Shown in pieces: positions 29,851 through 38,192 of a stretch of DNA of 43,309 nucleotides; positions within the stretch are counted from its first letter, which is position 1, and every line of letters begins with the position of its first letter. Origin of the DNA: a virus; IMG/VR virus record IMGVR_UViG_3300012170_000002, positions 1 to 43,309 of that record; one strand, 5' to 3'. The position numbers were made by a program, and so were the translations under genes. The notes beneath the pieces are model-generated. The model was given only the letters and a program-made list of their open reading frames with translations. It was not told where the DNA came from and searched no databases.

Positions 29851-30882
29851 ATTATTACACTTATCACAATTATATGTCCTATCTGAAAGTTTTAAATCTT
29901 TCTTGTGGTTTCCACAATTAGAACATACCTTACTGCTCGGTCCAAATCTACCAATTACAACAAGGTTTTTACCTTGCCAATCAGTCTTATATTCAAGCAT
30001 TGTTCTTAATTGTCGCCAACCCATATCAGATATTGCTTTAGCTAAATTATGGTTCTTAACCATATTACTAACAGCTAAATCTTCCAAAACAATCGTATCA
30101 TACGTGTTTACTAATTCAGTAGATATTTTATGCAAGTAATCAGTCCTTTGGTTACGGATTTTTTCTTGCAATAATGCTACTTTTAATTTTTGTTTTTCTC
30201 TATTTATCGAACCCTTTTGTTTTCTTGAAAGGCTTCTTTGTTCAACTCTTAATCTTCTTTGTTGTAATTTAAAGAAGTTTTTGTTTTCATATACTACGCC
30301 ATCAGAAGTAATTGCTAAATCTTTAATACCAAAATCAATACCAACAGACGTTTCTGTTTTTATACTTTTTTGTTTTGGTTTTTCAGTTTGAGTATCAACC
30401 AATATTGAAACAAAGTATTTACCAGTTACCGTTTTCGTTAGTGTAACTCTTTTTGGTAAGCCTTTAAATTCTCTATGGTAGCCAATAGCAACTTCTTTAA
30501 GTTTAGGTAATTTTAAAATATTATCCTTAAATGATATTTCAAATCCTTGTGGAAATGTAATTGACTGTTTAGAGTACTTATTTTTAAATTTAGGGAATTG
30601 ACCCCTACCTTTAAAAAAGTTTTGGTATGCAGTATCTAAATTAATTATACTATGTTGTAAAACTTGGCTTGGACACTCTTTAATGTAATCAAACTCTTTT
30701 TTTAATTCTGGCAGTTGTTTAATTAAATCATACTTAGATATTGATGTTTTATTTGAAGCATACGCAACACTCTTAGTTTCTAAACCAAGGTTATACACCA
30801 ATCTATTAACTCCAAAGTACCTTTGTAATTGGGCTTTTTGAGTTTCCGTTGGAAATATTCTGTATTTGTATCCTTTTAGCAT
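29764..30882 (-). CDS. tnpB: TnpB RNA-guided nuclease of an IS605-type element, 372 aa
   Basis: The OrfB N-terminal helix-turn-helix is clear (YRIFPTETQKAQLQRYFG, RLVYNLGLE, PSQVLQHSI). The RuvC core is intact: D183 in VGIDFGIKDLAI, E267 in IVLEDLAVSNM, and the third Asp in SIDRDLNAAYNI (D347/D349). The zinc ribbon has C320-x2-C323 and C339-x2-C342. Length matches full TnpB (about 370-400 aa), so the protein is probably active. TnpB cuts DNA next to a TAM using an omega RNA and helps IS605 elements persist. The motif TTTAT beside the left end is the expected TAM. Confidence 0.95.
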   Translation of the reverse strand: MLKGYKYRIFPTETQKAQLQRYFGVNRLVYNLGLETKSVAYASNKTSISKYDLIKQLPELKKEFDYIKECPSQVLQHSIINLDTAYQNFFKGRGQFPKFKNKYSKQSITFPQGFEISFKDNILKLPKLKEVAIGYHREFKGLPKRVTLTKTVTGKYFVSILVDTQTEKPKQKSIKTETSVGIDFGIKDLAITSDGVVYENKNFFKLQQRRLRVEQRSLSRKQKGSINREKQKLKVALLQEKIRNQRTDYLHKISTELVNTYDTIVLEDLAVSNMVKNHNLAKAISDMGWRQLRTMLEYKTDWQGKNLVVIGRFGPSSKVCSNCGNHKKDLKLSDRTYNCDKCNNSIDRDLNAAYNIKNFGVRDNPLYANVSH

Positions 30883-30908
30883 ATATTATTAAATAGTCTA
30901 AACTTTTG

Positions 30909-30939
30909 TAAAAGTACAATATTTTTTATCTAAAATCAA
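30909..30939 (-). promoter_or_regulatory. Bacteroidetes-type promoter for tnpB
   Basis: On the - strand TTG (30939-30937) is followed after 20 bases by TACTTTTA (30916-30909), one base off the Bacteroidetes -7 consensus TAnnTTTG. It lies 27 bp upstream of the tnpB start. Confidence 0.5.
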
Positions 30940-31301
30940 GTTCTGGTTAAAATTTGTTTAATTGATACCATTAAACAATACATATTATCACAAGGCTAAT
31001 AGTCGCTTACATCCCATCCACGCTAAAGCGATGAATGGGTTTTACGCTCCAACGTATAAAGTAATGCCGAAATGATTGGTAAATCTTAATAATTGTATTT
31101 GCATGATCTCTCGCTTTAATAATTCAATAACTATAGACAAAAGTAAAAAAAATGATAACATAATCAAAATAATGACAACTAAATAAATAAAAAGTAAGTA
31201 AAACCGTTGCTATTGATTGGTATATTTGCCGTGAGTTTATTTTAAAAAAATCATTTGTTTATATTTTTCAATGTCTTACCATCAATTCTTGCATACTACT
31301 G

Positions 31302-31334
31302 AAAAAAGCCGGATTCGTAGTCCGGCTTTTTTTT
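31302..31334. terminator. Bidirectional terminator at the end of the replication operon
   Basis: AAAAAAGCCGGA and TCCGGCTTTTTT form a perfect 12-bp stem around the loop TTCGTAG, with T runs on both strands. It lies 55 bp downstream of the SF2 helicase stop, so it ends the long leftward operon. It could also end any rightward transcript started near 31235. Confidence 0.92.
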
Positions 31335-31388
31335 ATGAATGCCCATGCCCTTGGGTCTTGTTAAGGCTTCTGGCACGCCTGATTCGTA

Positions 31389-32642
31389 TTATGCTTTTGT
31401 AGTATTTTCAGCCTTTTTTAAGGCTTTTTCAGATTTTAATTTGAATTTTGTTAGTGGCACTCCGGATATTTGCCCAACATTAGTCATAATAATGTCTTTA
31501 AACCCTCCTTTTTCTTTCATGATACGGATGGATTCAATCATTCCCATTCGGGTAACATTGTCCATAATATCGAGTACACGGCATAGTTTTTTAGGGTTGT
31601 TAGGATCTTTCCTGAGCCCTCGTCCAACCATTTGATAATACAAAGCAAGTGACATTGTTGCTCTTGCCAGTGTAATTCCGTCAAGTGAAGGAAAGTCAAA
31701 TCCAACAGTAAGCACACCCATATTAAACATATGCTTTATCTTTCCTTCCCGGAAAGCGTCAATCTTTTCTGTTCGTATGTTCATAGGTGTTTTCCCATGG
31801 ATATAGTCGGCACTCATTCCCATCTCGCGTAGCATTTCAGCACTACGTCTTGCTTGTCTTACTGAACTGCAGAATATAAGGTTGTGATTCACTTTCTTAT
31901 CAAACCAAGCAATATTCGCAGCGAGTTTTTTTAGTCTTGCATCACTCCAAAATCTTTCGAGCTCAGCTTCATCAAAGTCTCCACCTATAGTGTTGGTTTT
32001 AATTTTGCTTACATCAAAATGATTGCTGATGTGATATTTTATTGGTGACAAATACCCTTGTTTGAAAAGCGTATAATTGTCAATCTTGAAGGCTATTTTC
32101 TTGAAGAAAAACGGATAAATTCTGTTTACCATTTGAAGAGATTGGCTGTAAAATTTATCATCACCTTGGCTAAAATATTTTCCAACCATACGGTATGGGG
32201 AAGCTGTCAATCCGCAAACATTTTTTGGCTGTATAGCTTCAAAAAATTGATTATACATGCCATTGAAGTTTTTAGGATTCAGCAGGTGGCATTCGTCAAG
32301 AATGATGTACTTGAACCTTTTAAAAAGTTCAGGGTTTTTATAGATACTCCCTATTGTAGCGTACGTGAATGTTGATATTTCCTTTTGACCAAAGCTGGCT
32401 GAATAAATAGAAACATCTAATATTCCATATGACAATAGTTTCTGAAAATTTTGTTCTAATATTTCCTTTGTTGGTTGCAGAATAAGAACAGGCTCTTTTA
32501 TTTTTTGGACAATATCCGCTATTATAAGAGACTTTCCGCTACCAGTGGGTAATACTAACATGAAAGGCTTCTCGTAATTCATTAAGTGATATACAGCAGA
32601 TTCAGAAGCTTGTTTTTGATATGGTCTTAGTGTAAATTTCAT
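31389..32642 (-). CDS. SF2 DEAD/DECH-family helicase, 417 aa
   Basis: The SF2 motif set is complete. RPYQKQA is the Q-like start. Walker A is LPTGSGKS at residues 31-38, and LQPTKE (55-60) is motif Ia. DECH lies at 116-119 and TAS at 146-148. LIFCSSVRQA (255-264) is motif IV, GVLTVGFDFPSL motif V, and QMVGRGLRKD (337-346) motif VI. It resembles RadD/UvsW-like phage helicases, which act in recombination-dependent replication and fork repair. It is the last gene of the leftward replication operon. The start overlaps the preceding stop by 4 bp. Confidence 0.92.
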   Translation of the reverse strand: MKFTLRPYQKQASESAVYHLMNYEKPFMLVLPTGSGKSLIIADIVQKIKEPVLILQPTKEILEQNFQKLLSYGILDVSIYSASFGQKEISTFTYATIGSIYKNPELFKRFKYIILDECHLLNPKNFNGMYNQFFEAIQPKNVCGLTASPYRMVGKYFSQGDDKFYSQSLQMVNRIYPFFFKKIAFKIDNYTLFKQGYLSPIKYHISNHFDVSKIKTNTIGGDFDEAELERFWSDARLKKLAANIAWFDKKVNHNLIFCSSVRQARRSAEMLREMGMSADYIHGKTPMNIRTEKIDAFREGKIKHMFNMGVLTVGFDFPSLDGITLARATMSLALYYQMVGRGLRKDPNNPKKLCRVLDIMDNVTRMGMIESIRIMKEKGGFKDIIMTNVGQISGVPLTKFKLKSEKALKKAENTTKA

Positions 32643-33151
32643 ATGAAATGTTTTATCGTTGTAAGTGTTAATAGCCCATAATATTTAGTGATCAAACTAT
32701 CAAAATTTTCGTCATTAATATCATGAAGTTCTTCTGTTGATTCATAATTAAAGTATAAGATTAATTTTTTGATATTAATTGATATTTTGCCCATTAATAA
32801 CATGTTAAAATCAATAATCTTTACAAGATCAAAAGGCTTATTAAATATCCTTAAAAGATTCTTTATCATTTTGAGTTCATCAGGATCGGGTATTACAGCA
32901 ATTCCAAGAATTGCATCAGCTACCTGTGGATCGTATTGGTTTAAATAGGTTCCTTTAACTATTTCCTTTCCGTATTTGTAAAAGGCATCCTTTATTGTTT
33001 TAAAGTCGAAATCTAAAGGTTTTGGTAGAAAAATGGGCGTTACTTCAGAATAATTCAAACCCCTGAGAGGAATTTTGTCTTTAATCCTCTCAAGGGTTGT
33101 GAATGAGTTTGCAGAATAGTATTTGTTATTAATTTTGAAAATAGCTCGCAT
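32639..33151 (-). CDS. Hypothetical protein, 170 aa
   Basis: No family is recognised. The sequence is helical and charged with a Lys/Phe/Ile bias (FKINNKYYSANSFTTLERI, KKLILYFNYESTEELHD). No membrane segment or cysteine motif is seen. It overlaps the SF2 helicase start by 4 bp, so its product may accompany that helicase. This is inference from coupling alone. Confidence 0.75.
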   Translation of the reverse strand: MRAIFKINNKYYSANSFTTLERIKDKIPLRGLNYSEVTPIFLPKPLDFDFKTIKDAFYKYGKEIVKGTYLNQYDPQVADAILGIAVIPDPDELKMIKNLLRIFNKPFDLVKIIDFNMLLMGKISINIKKLILYFNYESTEELHDINDENFDSLITKYYGLLTLTTIKHFI

Positions 33152-33177
33152 ATGTTCTTTGTCTTTCTTTTGTGAAT

Positions 33178-33573
33178 CTATTCTGAAGTTTCGTTTAAGA
33201 TTTCTCTTGATATAAATATTTTTCTTGTTCTAATGCTTATGTAACCATTTTCGGATTTAAACCCAAAAAATATTTTAGATCTTCTCTCAAGTGATCTAAT
33301 AGTGACAGGGGTTTTGTTATCCATTAAAGCTTTAACCTTAGTTACTTCTGAATTTTCTTTTGAGGAGCTTAATATTAAGAATTTGGTGATTTCATTATTG
33401 TAAAATACTGAAATGTAATCATTATCAAAGATTACTAAGCCATCATGATTTGTTTCGGATGGTTCTTCAGATTCTGGATTATCGTACATTTCTAATTTTT
33501 CAATTTTGAAAACTGCATCCTGTGAGAATGAGATAAATGGAATTAATAATAGTATAAATATTAGTTTTTTCAT
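33178..33573 (-). CDS. Exported small protein with a Bacteroidetes signal peptide, 131 aa
   Basis: I chose the ATG at 33573, which gives MKKLIFILLLIPFISFSQDA, a textbook signal peptide with a KK head, hydrophobic core and SFSQ end as in many Bacteroidetes exported proteins. An upstream in-frame ATG at 33723 would add 50 residues encoded by the miniature element at 33624-33674 and by the previous gene's end, so it is unlikely. The mature part is beta-rich (VIFDNDYISVFYNNEITKFL) with a basic C-terminus. An envelope-targeted product is odd among replication genes. It may alter the host surface, for example in superinfection exclusion; that role is a guess. Confidence 0.7.
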   Translation of the reverse strand: MKKLIFILLLIPFISFSQDAVFKIEKLEMYDNPESEEPSETNHDGLVIFDNDYISVFYNNEITKFLILSSSKENSEVTKVKALMDNKTPVTIRSLERRSKIFFGFKSENGYISIRTRKIFISREILNETSE

Positions 33574-33623
33574 TGGTTTAAAGTTTAAATGATAATATTG
33601 TGAAATTTTTTTTAAGTCTTTAT

Positions 33624-33674
33624 AAAACGGAGCGTAAAACCCATTCATCGCTTTTGCGTAAGTGGGTAGTTTAT
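33624..33674 (+). mobile_element. Miniature IS605-type element (PATE-like), copy B
   Basis: It follows TTTAT (33619-33623), contains GGAGCGTAAAACCCATTCATC, a hairpin CCCATTCAtCGC-TTTT-GCG...TGGG, and ends in GGGTAGTTTAT. The same parts in the same order occur in the tnpB element (left end at 31055 on the other strand) and in copy C at 40159. At 51 bp it has no coding capacity. Its right end covers the stop codon of the zinc-ribbon gene, but removing it leaves an identical TAA. Confidence 0.6.
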
Positions 33675-34072
33675 GTTTTTTTCCATTTGAATAATCCTTT
33701 TGGTTTTTTTCCTGAATACTCAAAGTGTTTGGTTGCGCAGCGTATGCATAGTTGTTTGGTGATTGATATCCGAATTTTTTTTACATTGTAAAATATAGAT
33801 CGGTATCCACATTTTTTGCAATTGTATGCTACAAAATAGCCTTTAAGGTATTCTTGTAGTAAATTTTGTAACCTATCTCTTCCTATAGTTCTGTTCAGAA
33901 TCTCTTTATGAGGAATAGAAACATCTAAATTTCTCAGCTTAACAGCTTCTCCAATTTCATTTATGATCTCGGTATTAGATTGTTCATTCAGGAACATTAA
34001 AAGGTCACGCTTTACACTTTCAGGCAATTCATGGAAATCGTTTTCAATTTCTATATGCTTATAATAGTACAT
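33671..34072 (-). CDS. Zinc-ribbon protein, 133 aa
   Basis: C85-x2-C88 in YNCKKCGY and C109-x2-C112 in QLCIRCATKH form a zinc ribbon with a 20-residue spacer. The N-terminal 80 residues are helical and acidic (LPESVKRDLLMFLNEQ, EIGEAVKLRNL). Such ribbons bind DNA, RNA or protein and are common in small phage transcription and replication factors. The last codon and stop touch the miniature element at 33624-33674. Confidence 0.75.
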   Translation of the reverse strand: MYYYKHIEIENDFHELPESVKRDLLMFLNEQSNTEIINEIGEAVKLRNLDVSIPHKEILNRTIGRDRLQNLLQEYLKGYFVAYNCKKCGYRSIFYNVKKIRISITKQLCIRCATKHFEYSGKKPKGLFKWKKT

Positions 34073-34090
34073 GATTGTAAGTTTTAAAAA

Positions 34091-34122
34091 AAAAGCTATA
34101 ACATTACACTATAGCCTTTTTT
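34091..34122. terminator. Internal terminator in the replication operon
   Basis: GCTATA and TATAGC form a 6-bp stem with a 9-base loop, extended by A/T pairs past one A-C mismatch. Runs of nine A's (left) and six T's (right) give U tails on both strands. It lies just after the 34127-35020 gene, so it could lower expression of the downstream leftward genes. Confidence 0.7.
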
Positions 34123-34126
34123 AGGT

Positions 34127-35020
34127 TTATGACAAGAAAGATTTTGAAATAAAGTGGCCTAAGCTGTGATTAGCTTGGAATATTTCATTCATGGTAGTAA
34201 TTCCAGGTTTGTAAAGCTCTGTTCCCAAATTGTAAATCTGATACAGGTTAGAAACTTGCTCAGGATTTTCATCGTATTTTTCAATGTAGGATCCGACTAC
34301 CTTATTCACCTGTGATGAATTCAACGGTGGTACGCCATCATACTTGAGACTGGCATTGTTTTTCTTCACCGCATACATGGTAAGCCATCCGGCCAGTTCT
34401 GCCATGTCACGCTGCGTGAATGGCGTGTTGATCATCTTTTGAAGCATTTCCTGATAATACAAGCGCTTTTGCTCAAAGTCCTTAATCCATCCAGAAAGGG
34501 TATCGAACATATTCTTCAGTGGGGTCTTATTTGGTCCGTAAGACATAAGCAAATCACCACCCATGAGGCACATATTTTGGCATATGTGGACGTTTGCGCC
34601 AAAGGCTATCTCTACACCGTTCTGGTGGAAGTTAAGCCCTACAGCCGTATTTGTGAGCTCGTCACTCATGTCGTTAATGACAAAGCGGGTAAGTACTCTC
34701 CGGAAAAGAATATTCTCAATAGGATATTCTTTATCCTGATAGATTTCTTTGTTTTTCATGATGGAAATACCGGGCATGATTTTGCTTCTGTTGTTGGCTG
34801 CATAAATCGGATCTAATTGAAAGTTCATGTTGTGCTTATCCAGCACTTCGGATGCCTGGTCAATCAACTCAAAATGGCGGATACCATGAATAGGGCGTGA
34901 TCCGTCAAATGTTTCGTTGATACTGTTTTTCAAATCATTAAAGCTAATAGTATGTAAACTGTTTTGCTTTACCTCTAAGCTTTTGTTTTTTGTTTGTTGT
35001 GCTATTTGAATATCTTGCAT
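34127..35020 (-). CDS. Hypothetical replication-block protein, 297 aa
   Basis: The central part, HFELIDQASEVLDKHNMNFQ, RRVLTRFVINDMSDELTNTA and GVEIAFGANVHICQNMCLMG, is laid out like the DUF932 phage/plasmid family (about 270-300 aa, with an N-G-L or C-x-N segment near the middle). The resemblance is from memory and weak. The gene follows the Cas4-like nuclease by 20 bp and is followed by a terminator, so it closes the main part of the operon. DUF932-like genes commonly sit in phage recombination blocks. Function unknown. Confidence 0.75.
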   Translation of the reverse strand: MQDIQIAQQTKNKSLEVKQNSLHTISFNDLKNSINETFDGSRPIHGIRHFELIDQASEVLDKHNMNFQLDPIYAANNRSKIMPGISIMKNKEIYQDKEYPIENILFRRVLTRFVINDMSDELTNTAVGLNFHQNGVEIAFGANVHICQNMCLMGGDLLMSYGPNKTPLKNMFDTLSGWIKDFEQKRLYYQEMLQKMINTPFTQRDMAELAGWLTMYAVKKNNASLKYDGVPPLNSSQVNKVVGSYIEKYDENPEQVSNLYQIYNLGTELYKPGITTMNEIFQANHSLGHFISKSFLS

Positions 35021-35040
35021 AATAACTCATTTTTAAGATT

Positions 35041-35862
35041 TTAATAAATAATTTTTGCTGTTTGTTTTTCCATGGCCTTCGTGCATGACCCGTCTGTTTT
35101 AAGAGGGCATTTGCTACAGTTTTCAGCTGATGGCTTTTCAGTCCATTCCTGAAGTGATTCATGGAAATAAAATTCTTCAATGACTTTTCTTGTAGTCTCT
35201 TTAAATTCTGCTATGTCAGCAGAATTTATTTGCTTTAAGAAAAGTTGATTTTCTTGTTCAGAAGGTTTGTAATCGAATACCCAATAGAAGAAAGGGATTT
35301 GCTTGCCGTAATTTTGCATGAATAACCATGTGTACACATAGGCTTGCAGGTGATCCATGTTCTGTGGATATGCCCAGGCAAAATCGCCATATGTGGTATA
35401 CAGGTTTTCAGTAAGTTTTATATCAATCATAGCGAGTGGAACCTTTACGATCTCACCGGACTCACTATCTACATAAGAAATACCGCTAAACAAGTCCACC
35501 GTTCCTTCAATAATCACATTTTCATCATCCGGCCATTTAGCCGAAAGTTTGACTTGTGTCTGCTCAGGTTTTACTTCGATTTCATGAAGGTCTTTTAGCC
35601 TGTCAAAACGGAATATCTGATCATCAATACGCTTGTGATGTGCCGAACGGCTGCCATTCTTTAAGCGTGGTAAATCTGTTACTGCCTCTCCATGCGCTAC
35701 ACCTCCAATAGTGTTCGTTTCAAAATACTGTCCTCTCAGCATGGCTTCAGAAGTGATATCATATTTCTTGTCAATGTAGACTTCTTTGACTTTACGAGGA
35801 CAGTAGTTAAGAAGGTCGCCCTTCTTAACTACTTGTTTGATTAATGATTGTGATAGTTTCAT
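35041..35862 (-). CDS. RecB/Cas4-like PD-(D/E)XK exonuclease with four cysteines, 273 aa
   Basis: GTVDLF (D123), AMIDIKLT (D147, K149) and HLQAYVYTW (Q173, Y175) make the RecB-family nuclease core. C21 near the N-terminus and C249-x2-C252-x7-C260 near the C-terminus match the Cas4/AddB iron-sulfur cluster layout. It probably resects DNA ends for recombination. It overlaps the RecA-fold ATPase gene by 4 bp, a pairing like other phage exonuclease/recombinase modules. No CRISPR array or cas1 is present, so it is not part of CRISPR adaptation. Confidence 0.85.
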   Translation of the reverse strand: MKLSQSLIKQVVKKGDLLNYCPRKVKEVYIDKKYDITSEAMLRGQYFETNTIGGVAHGEAVTDLPRLKNGSRSAHHKRIDDQIFRFDRLKDLHEIEVKPEQTQVKLSAKWPDDENVIIEGTVDLFSGISYVDSESGEIVKVPLAMIDIKLTENLYTTYGDFAWAYPQNMDHLQAYVYTWLFMQNYGKQIPFFYWVFDYKPSEQENQLFLKQINSADIAEFKETTRKVIEEFYFHESLQEWTEKPSAENCSKCPLKTDGSCTKAMEKQTAKIIY

Positions 35863-36656
35863 ATGAATAGATTTTCATCTGATTCTTCGTTTGATTTTGC
35901 TATTGTTTCGGTTTCCTGTTTAGTACCGCCTTGCACATCAGTAAAATTTAATTTTGGATCGATTTCTCGATCCTCTTCAAAAGCTTTGACGTGTTCAATA
36001 ACTTTAGCAAGGTCATTCTCTACTATCTTGCCTGGAAACATATCTTTTGGTGATTTCACGGTATTGTCTCCACTGTTCTCAGTCAAGAAGTAATATTTGT
36101 TGAAGCCATTTTCTGAATATTCAACATAGGTTTGGATCACTGTTGTAAAGTTGGATTCCATTTTTATCTTTTCTTTCAGGAGCTTTCCACCAGGAACAAA
36201 GAAACTTGTTTCGTAATTTTCTGTCTCGATATGTGCCATAAACACTACAGTCAGATCTTCTCTTAGACCGTCTATCATTTTCACGATTTGATAGGTTGTG
36301 TTAGCTTGATTGCTGTATTTATCATACCCTTTGATACTGATTTGAGACATGAACATGTCTGTCATCATCAGGGTAAGTGTATCAACAATGATAAATTTTA
36401 TTTCGGGACGCTTGCTGCTGATTGCTTTGATAAGTTTCCAAATGGTATTTGGATCACTGGTCATTGTGTAATTGCTTTGCATGAAATCCGGTTCTCCGGC
36501 TTCATTTTTCACAATATGAAACTTCTTTCTCCATCCTTTAAAAGGCATGGATTTGCGGTCTACATTGATATAGAAAGATGTTTTCGGATCAATGTTTCGT
36601 AAACTGAATGTTTTGCCTGTGCCTGATCTGCCCAAGACTAAAATTTTGTCTGCCAT
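35859..36656 (-). CDS. RecA-fold ATPase, Sak4/AAA_24-like, 265 aa
   Basis: Walker A is GRSGTGKT at residues 9-16, and Walker B FIIVDTLT has D92. QIVKMIDGLREDLTVVFMAH and FVPGGKLLKEKIKMESNFTT match the RecA-like fold of phage nucleotide-binding proteins. The acidic C-terminal tail (EESDENLFI) may bind a partner such as SSB. Sak4 proteins are single-strand annealing recombinases that work with a phage SSB and exonuclease. The neighbours here are an SSB-like gene, a Cas4-like nuclease and an SMC-like ATPase, which fits. Confidence 0.85.
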   Translation of the reverse strand: MADKILVLGRSGTGKTFSLRNIDPKTSFYINVDRKSMPFKGWRKKFHIVKNEAGEPDFMQSNYTMTSDPNTIWKLIKAISSKRPEIKFIIVDTLTLMMTDMFMSQISIKGYDKYSNQANTTYQIVKMIDGLREDLTVVFMAHIETENYETSFFVPGGKLLKEKIKMESNFTTVIQTYVEYSENGFNKYYFLTENSGDNTVKSPKDMFPGKIVENDLAKVIEHVKAFEEDREIDPKLNFTDVQGGTKQETETIAKSNEESDENLFI

Positions 36657-36668
36657 AATTCGTTTAAT

Positions 36669-38192
36669 TTAAAAGTTAAAATTTGAAAAATCGTCCTCTT
36701 TACCGGTGTTTCCGGTGTCGGGTGATTCCATTTGATTTAGTTGATTAGAAAAGTCGGGTAGTTTCCGTTCTTTTTCTTCTTTAGATTTTGGAGGAGCCTC
36801 TACTTTTTGAATATCTGTGCTTTTTTTTGGCTTAGAATCGTAATTTATACGTTCCTCAAATTCAAGCTGAAAGTCACCTTTCTCTACTTTATCGATAAAG
36901 ATTTGGCAATTATTTTTCGTGGCTTGTTCTACTATTTTTTCAAGGCTTTCCGGATCAAGTGATTCAGCACGGCCTACCACAATGATTGGAGCCTTCTGAT
37001 TCATTTCAATAAGAACACTAATCGCTATTTCCATAATTTTGGAAGTGCTTATTTGATTCTTATTGAAAGGGAGGCCGTTAATTGATAATCCATCACTAGT
37101 AATCTCAAGACCTTCAACCGGAAGCTTATTCTTCTGTACCAGTAGTTCTTTTTCTTCCCTGGTATTTCGTAGCTTTGTATCTTCCTTTTTGATTAAGCTG
37201 GTATACTTATCAAGTTCATTTTTTTTCTTTGTGAAACTATCTACTCTTTTTAAAGCTTCATTAATTTTGTTGAACTTTATTCGGGTTGCTTCAACAGCTT
37301 TTTCAGCAGTGTCGAATTTCTCTTTATTGAATTTACCTAAAGCATGAAGATCTTCTTCTTTCTTTTTTTTATAAGTGCCGTAATCTTTTTCGAGTTTTGT
37401 AAGACCGGCTTCTTGTTCATCACGTCTTTTTTCCAATGCTTTGATTTGATCGTTAATTTGATCAATCATATCGCTATGTTGTCTTTTCCGTGATTCATAA
37501 GATGTTTGAGCTTTATCAAGCTCACCCTCAATAGTTTCCATATTTTTTTTGTGGATTTTTTGAGCATCCAATTCTTCTTCAGCTTTATGCCACTTTTTTT
37601 CGTACTTATCGACTTCATTAGCCATCTGTTTTTCTTCCTCAGAAGGTTTTTCGCTTTGAATCATTTTCTCGTATGCATCGGCATTACGCTTTAATTCTCT
37701 GCGTTGATCGAAAGCTTCCTTTTCTTCTTCCATTGCTTTTCTGAAGCTTTTTTGTATTTCATCAGGTAATAACTTAAGAACTTGATCTCTTTGCCATCTT
37801 CTTCCTTCAGCTGTTTCTGATTTTGCCACAAATTCTTCTGGAGAAAAAGCGTTGTAATTGAAAATATCACGAATCTCGGTAACTTTCCTGCTGATCTTGC
37901 CATTCGGGTAGGCAATTTTGATTTTAGATTTGTCATTTTCGAATTCGATTTTTACGGTATACTTGTCACCGTTGGGAGCTTCAAATACGCCTTCTAATGA
38001 ACCTTCTTTTTCCCCGGTTGTTACAGGAGTGTCTACACTTATTTTGGCTTCCAGTAAAGAAATAATGGCATTAGTAAAGGTTGTTTTCGCTTTGTTATTA
38101 CCACCTTTTACATAGATAATGTTGCCGTTAATGGGTGTATTGAGCTCTGTTAACTTTTTGAAGTTTTCTATTTTGATACGTTTTAATTGCAT
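36669..38192 (-). CDS. SMC/SbcC/RecN-like coiled-coil ATPase, 507 aa
   Basis: I chose the ATG at 38192 (MQLKRIKIENFKKL), the usual SMC-like start; an upstream ATG at 38270 adds 26 residues over the primase end. Walker A is GGNNKAKT at 30-37, with Ala in place of the usual Gly before Lys-Thr. A long coiled coil runs about 150-350. ISTSKIMEIAISVLIEMN then stands where the ABC signature lies, and PIIVVGRAESLD replaces the normal DE-containing Walker B. Many phage members of this family look like this, so ATP binding rather than fast hydrolysis is likely. The C-terminal 80 residues are charged. A role in end processing or recombination is inferred from its neighbours. Confidence 0.85.
   Translation of the reverse strand: MQLKRIKIENFKKLTELNTPINGNIIYVKGGNNKAKTTFTNAIISLLEAKISVDTPVTTGEKEGSLEGVFEAPNGDKYTVKIEFENDKSKIKIAYPNGKISRKVTEIRDIFNYNAFSPEEFVAKSETAEGRRWQRDQVLKLLPDEIQKSFRKAMEEEKEAFDQRRELKRNADAYEKMIQSEKPSEEEKQMANEVDKYEKKWHKAEEELDAQKIHKKNMETIEGELDKAQTSYESRKRQHSDMIDQINDQIKALEKRRDEQEAGLTKLEKDYGTYKKKKEEDLHALGKFNKEKFDTAEKAVEATRIKFNKINEALKRVDSFTKKKNELDKYTSLIKKEDTKLRNTREEKELLVQKNKLPVEGLEITSDGLSINGLPFNKNQISTSKIMEIAISVLIEMNQKAPIIVVGRAESLDPESLEKIVEQATKNNCQIFIDKVEKGDFQLEFEERINYDSKPKKSTDIQKVEAPPKSKEEKERKLPDFSNQLNQMESPDTGNTGKEDDFSNFNF

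Larger units (their letters stand above)
29711..31055 (-). mobile_element. IS605-family tnpB-only element with both ends
   Basis: On the - strand the left end follows a TTTAT (31060-31056) and contains GGAGCGTAAAACCCATTCATC, within an imperfect hairpin that closes on GATGGG. The right end is a perfect 8-bp hairpin, CCCACACA/TGTGTGGG, followed by TAGTTCAC ending at 29711. A full tnpB gene fills the middle, and no tnpA is in the window. IS200/IS605 elements insert next to a short 5' target motif without duplication; TTTAT fits that role. The same left-flank, core and right-end pattern recurs in two miniature copies at 33624 and 40159. Confidence 0.75.
30883..31388. other. 506-bp intergenic stretch: tnpB left end, weak promoter, terminator
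   Basis: It holds the tnpB promoter and left end (to 31060), about 160 bp of plain AT-rich sequence, a TATATTTG at 31221-31228 on the + strand, and the perfect terminator stem at 31302-31332. No credible gene is visible. Confidence 0.6.

Noticed and set aside
33574-33723. Earlier start for the signal-peptide protein
   Set aside because: The extra 50 residues are encoded largely by the miniature element and the neighbouring gene, and they would hide the signal peptide.
35041-35862. CRISPR adaptation because of the Cas4-like nuclease
   Set aside because: No CRISPR array, cas1 or cas2 is visible; phage recombination modules commonly carry such nucleases.
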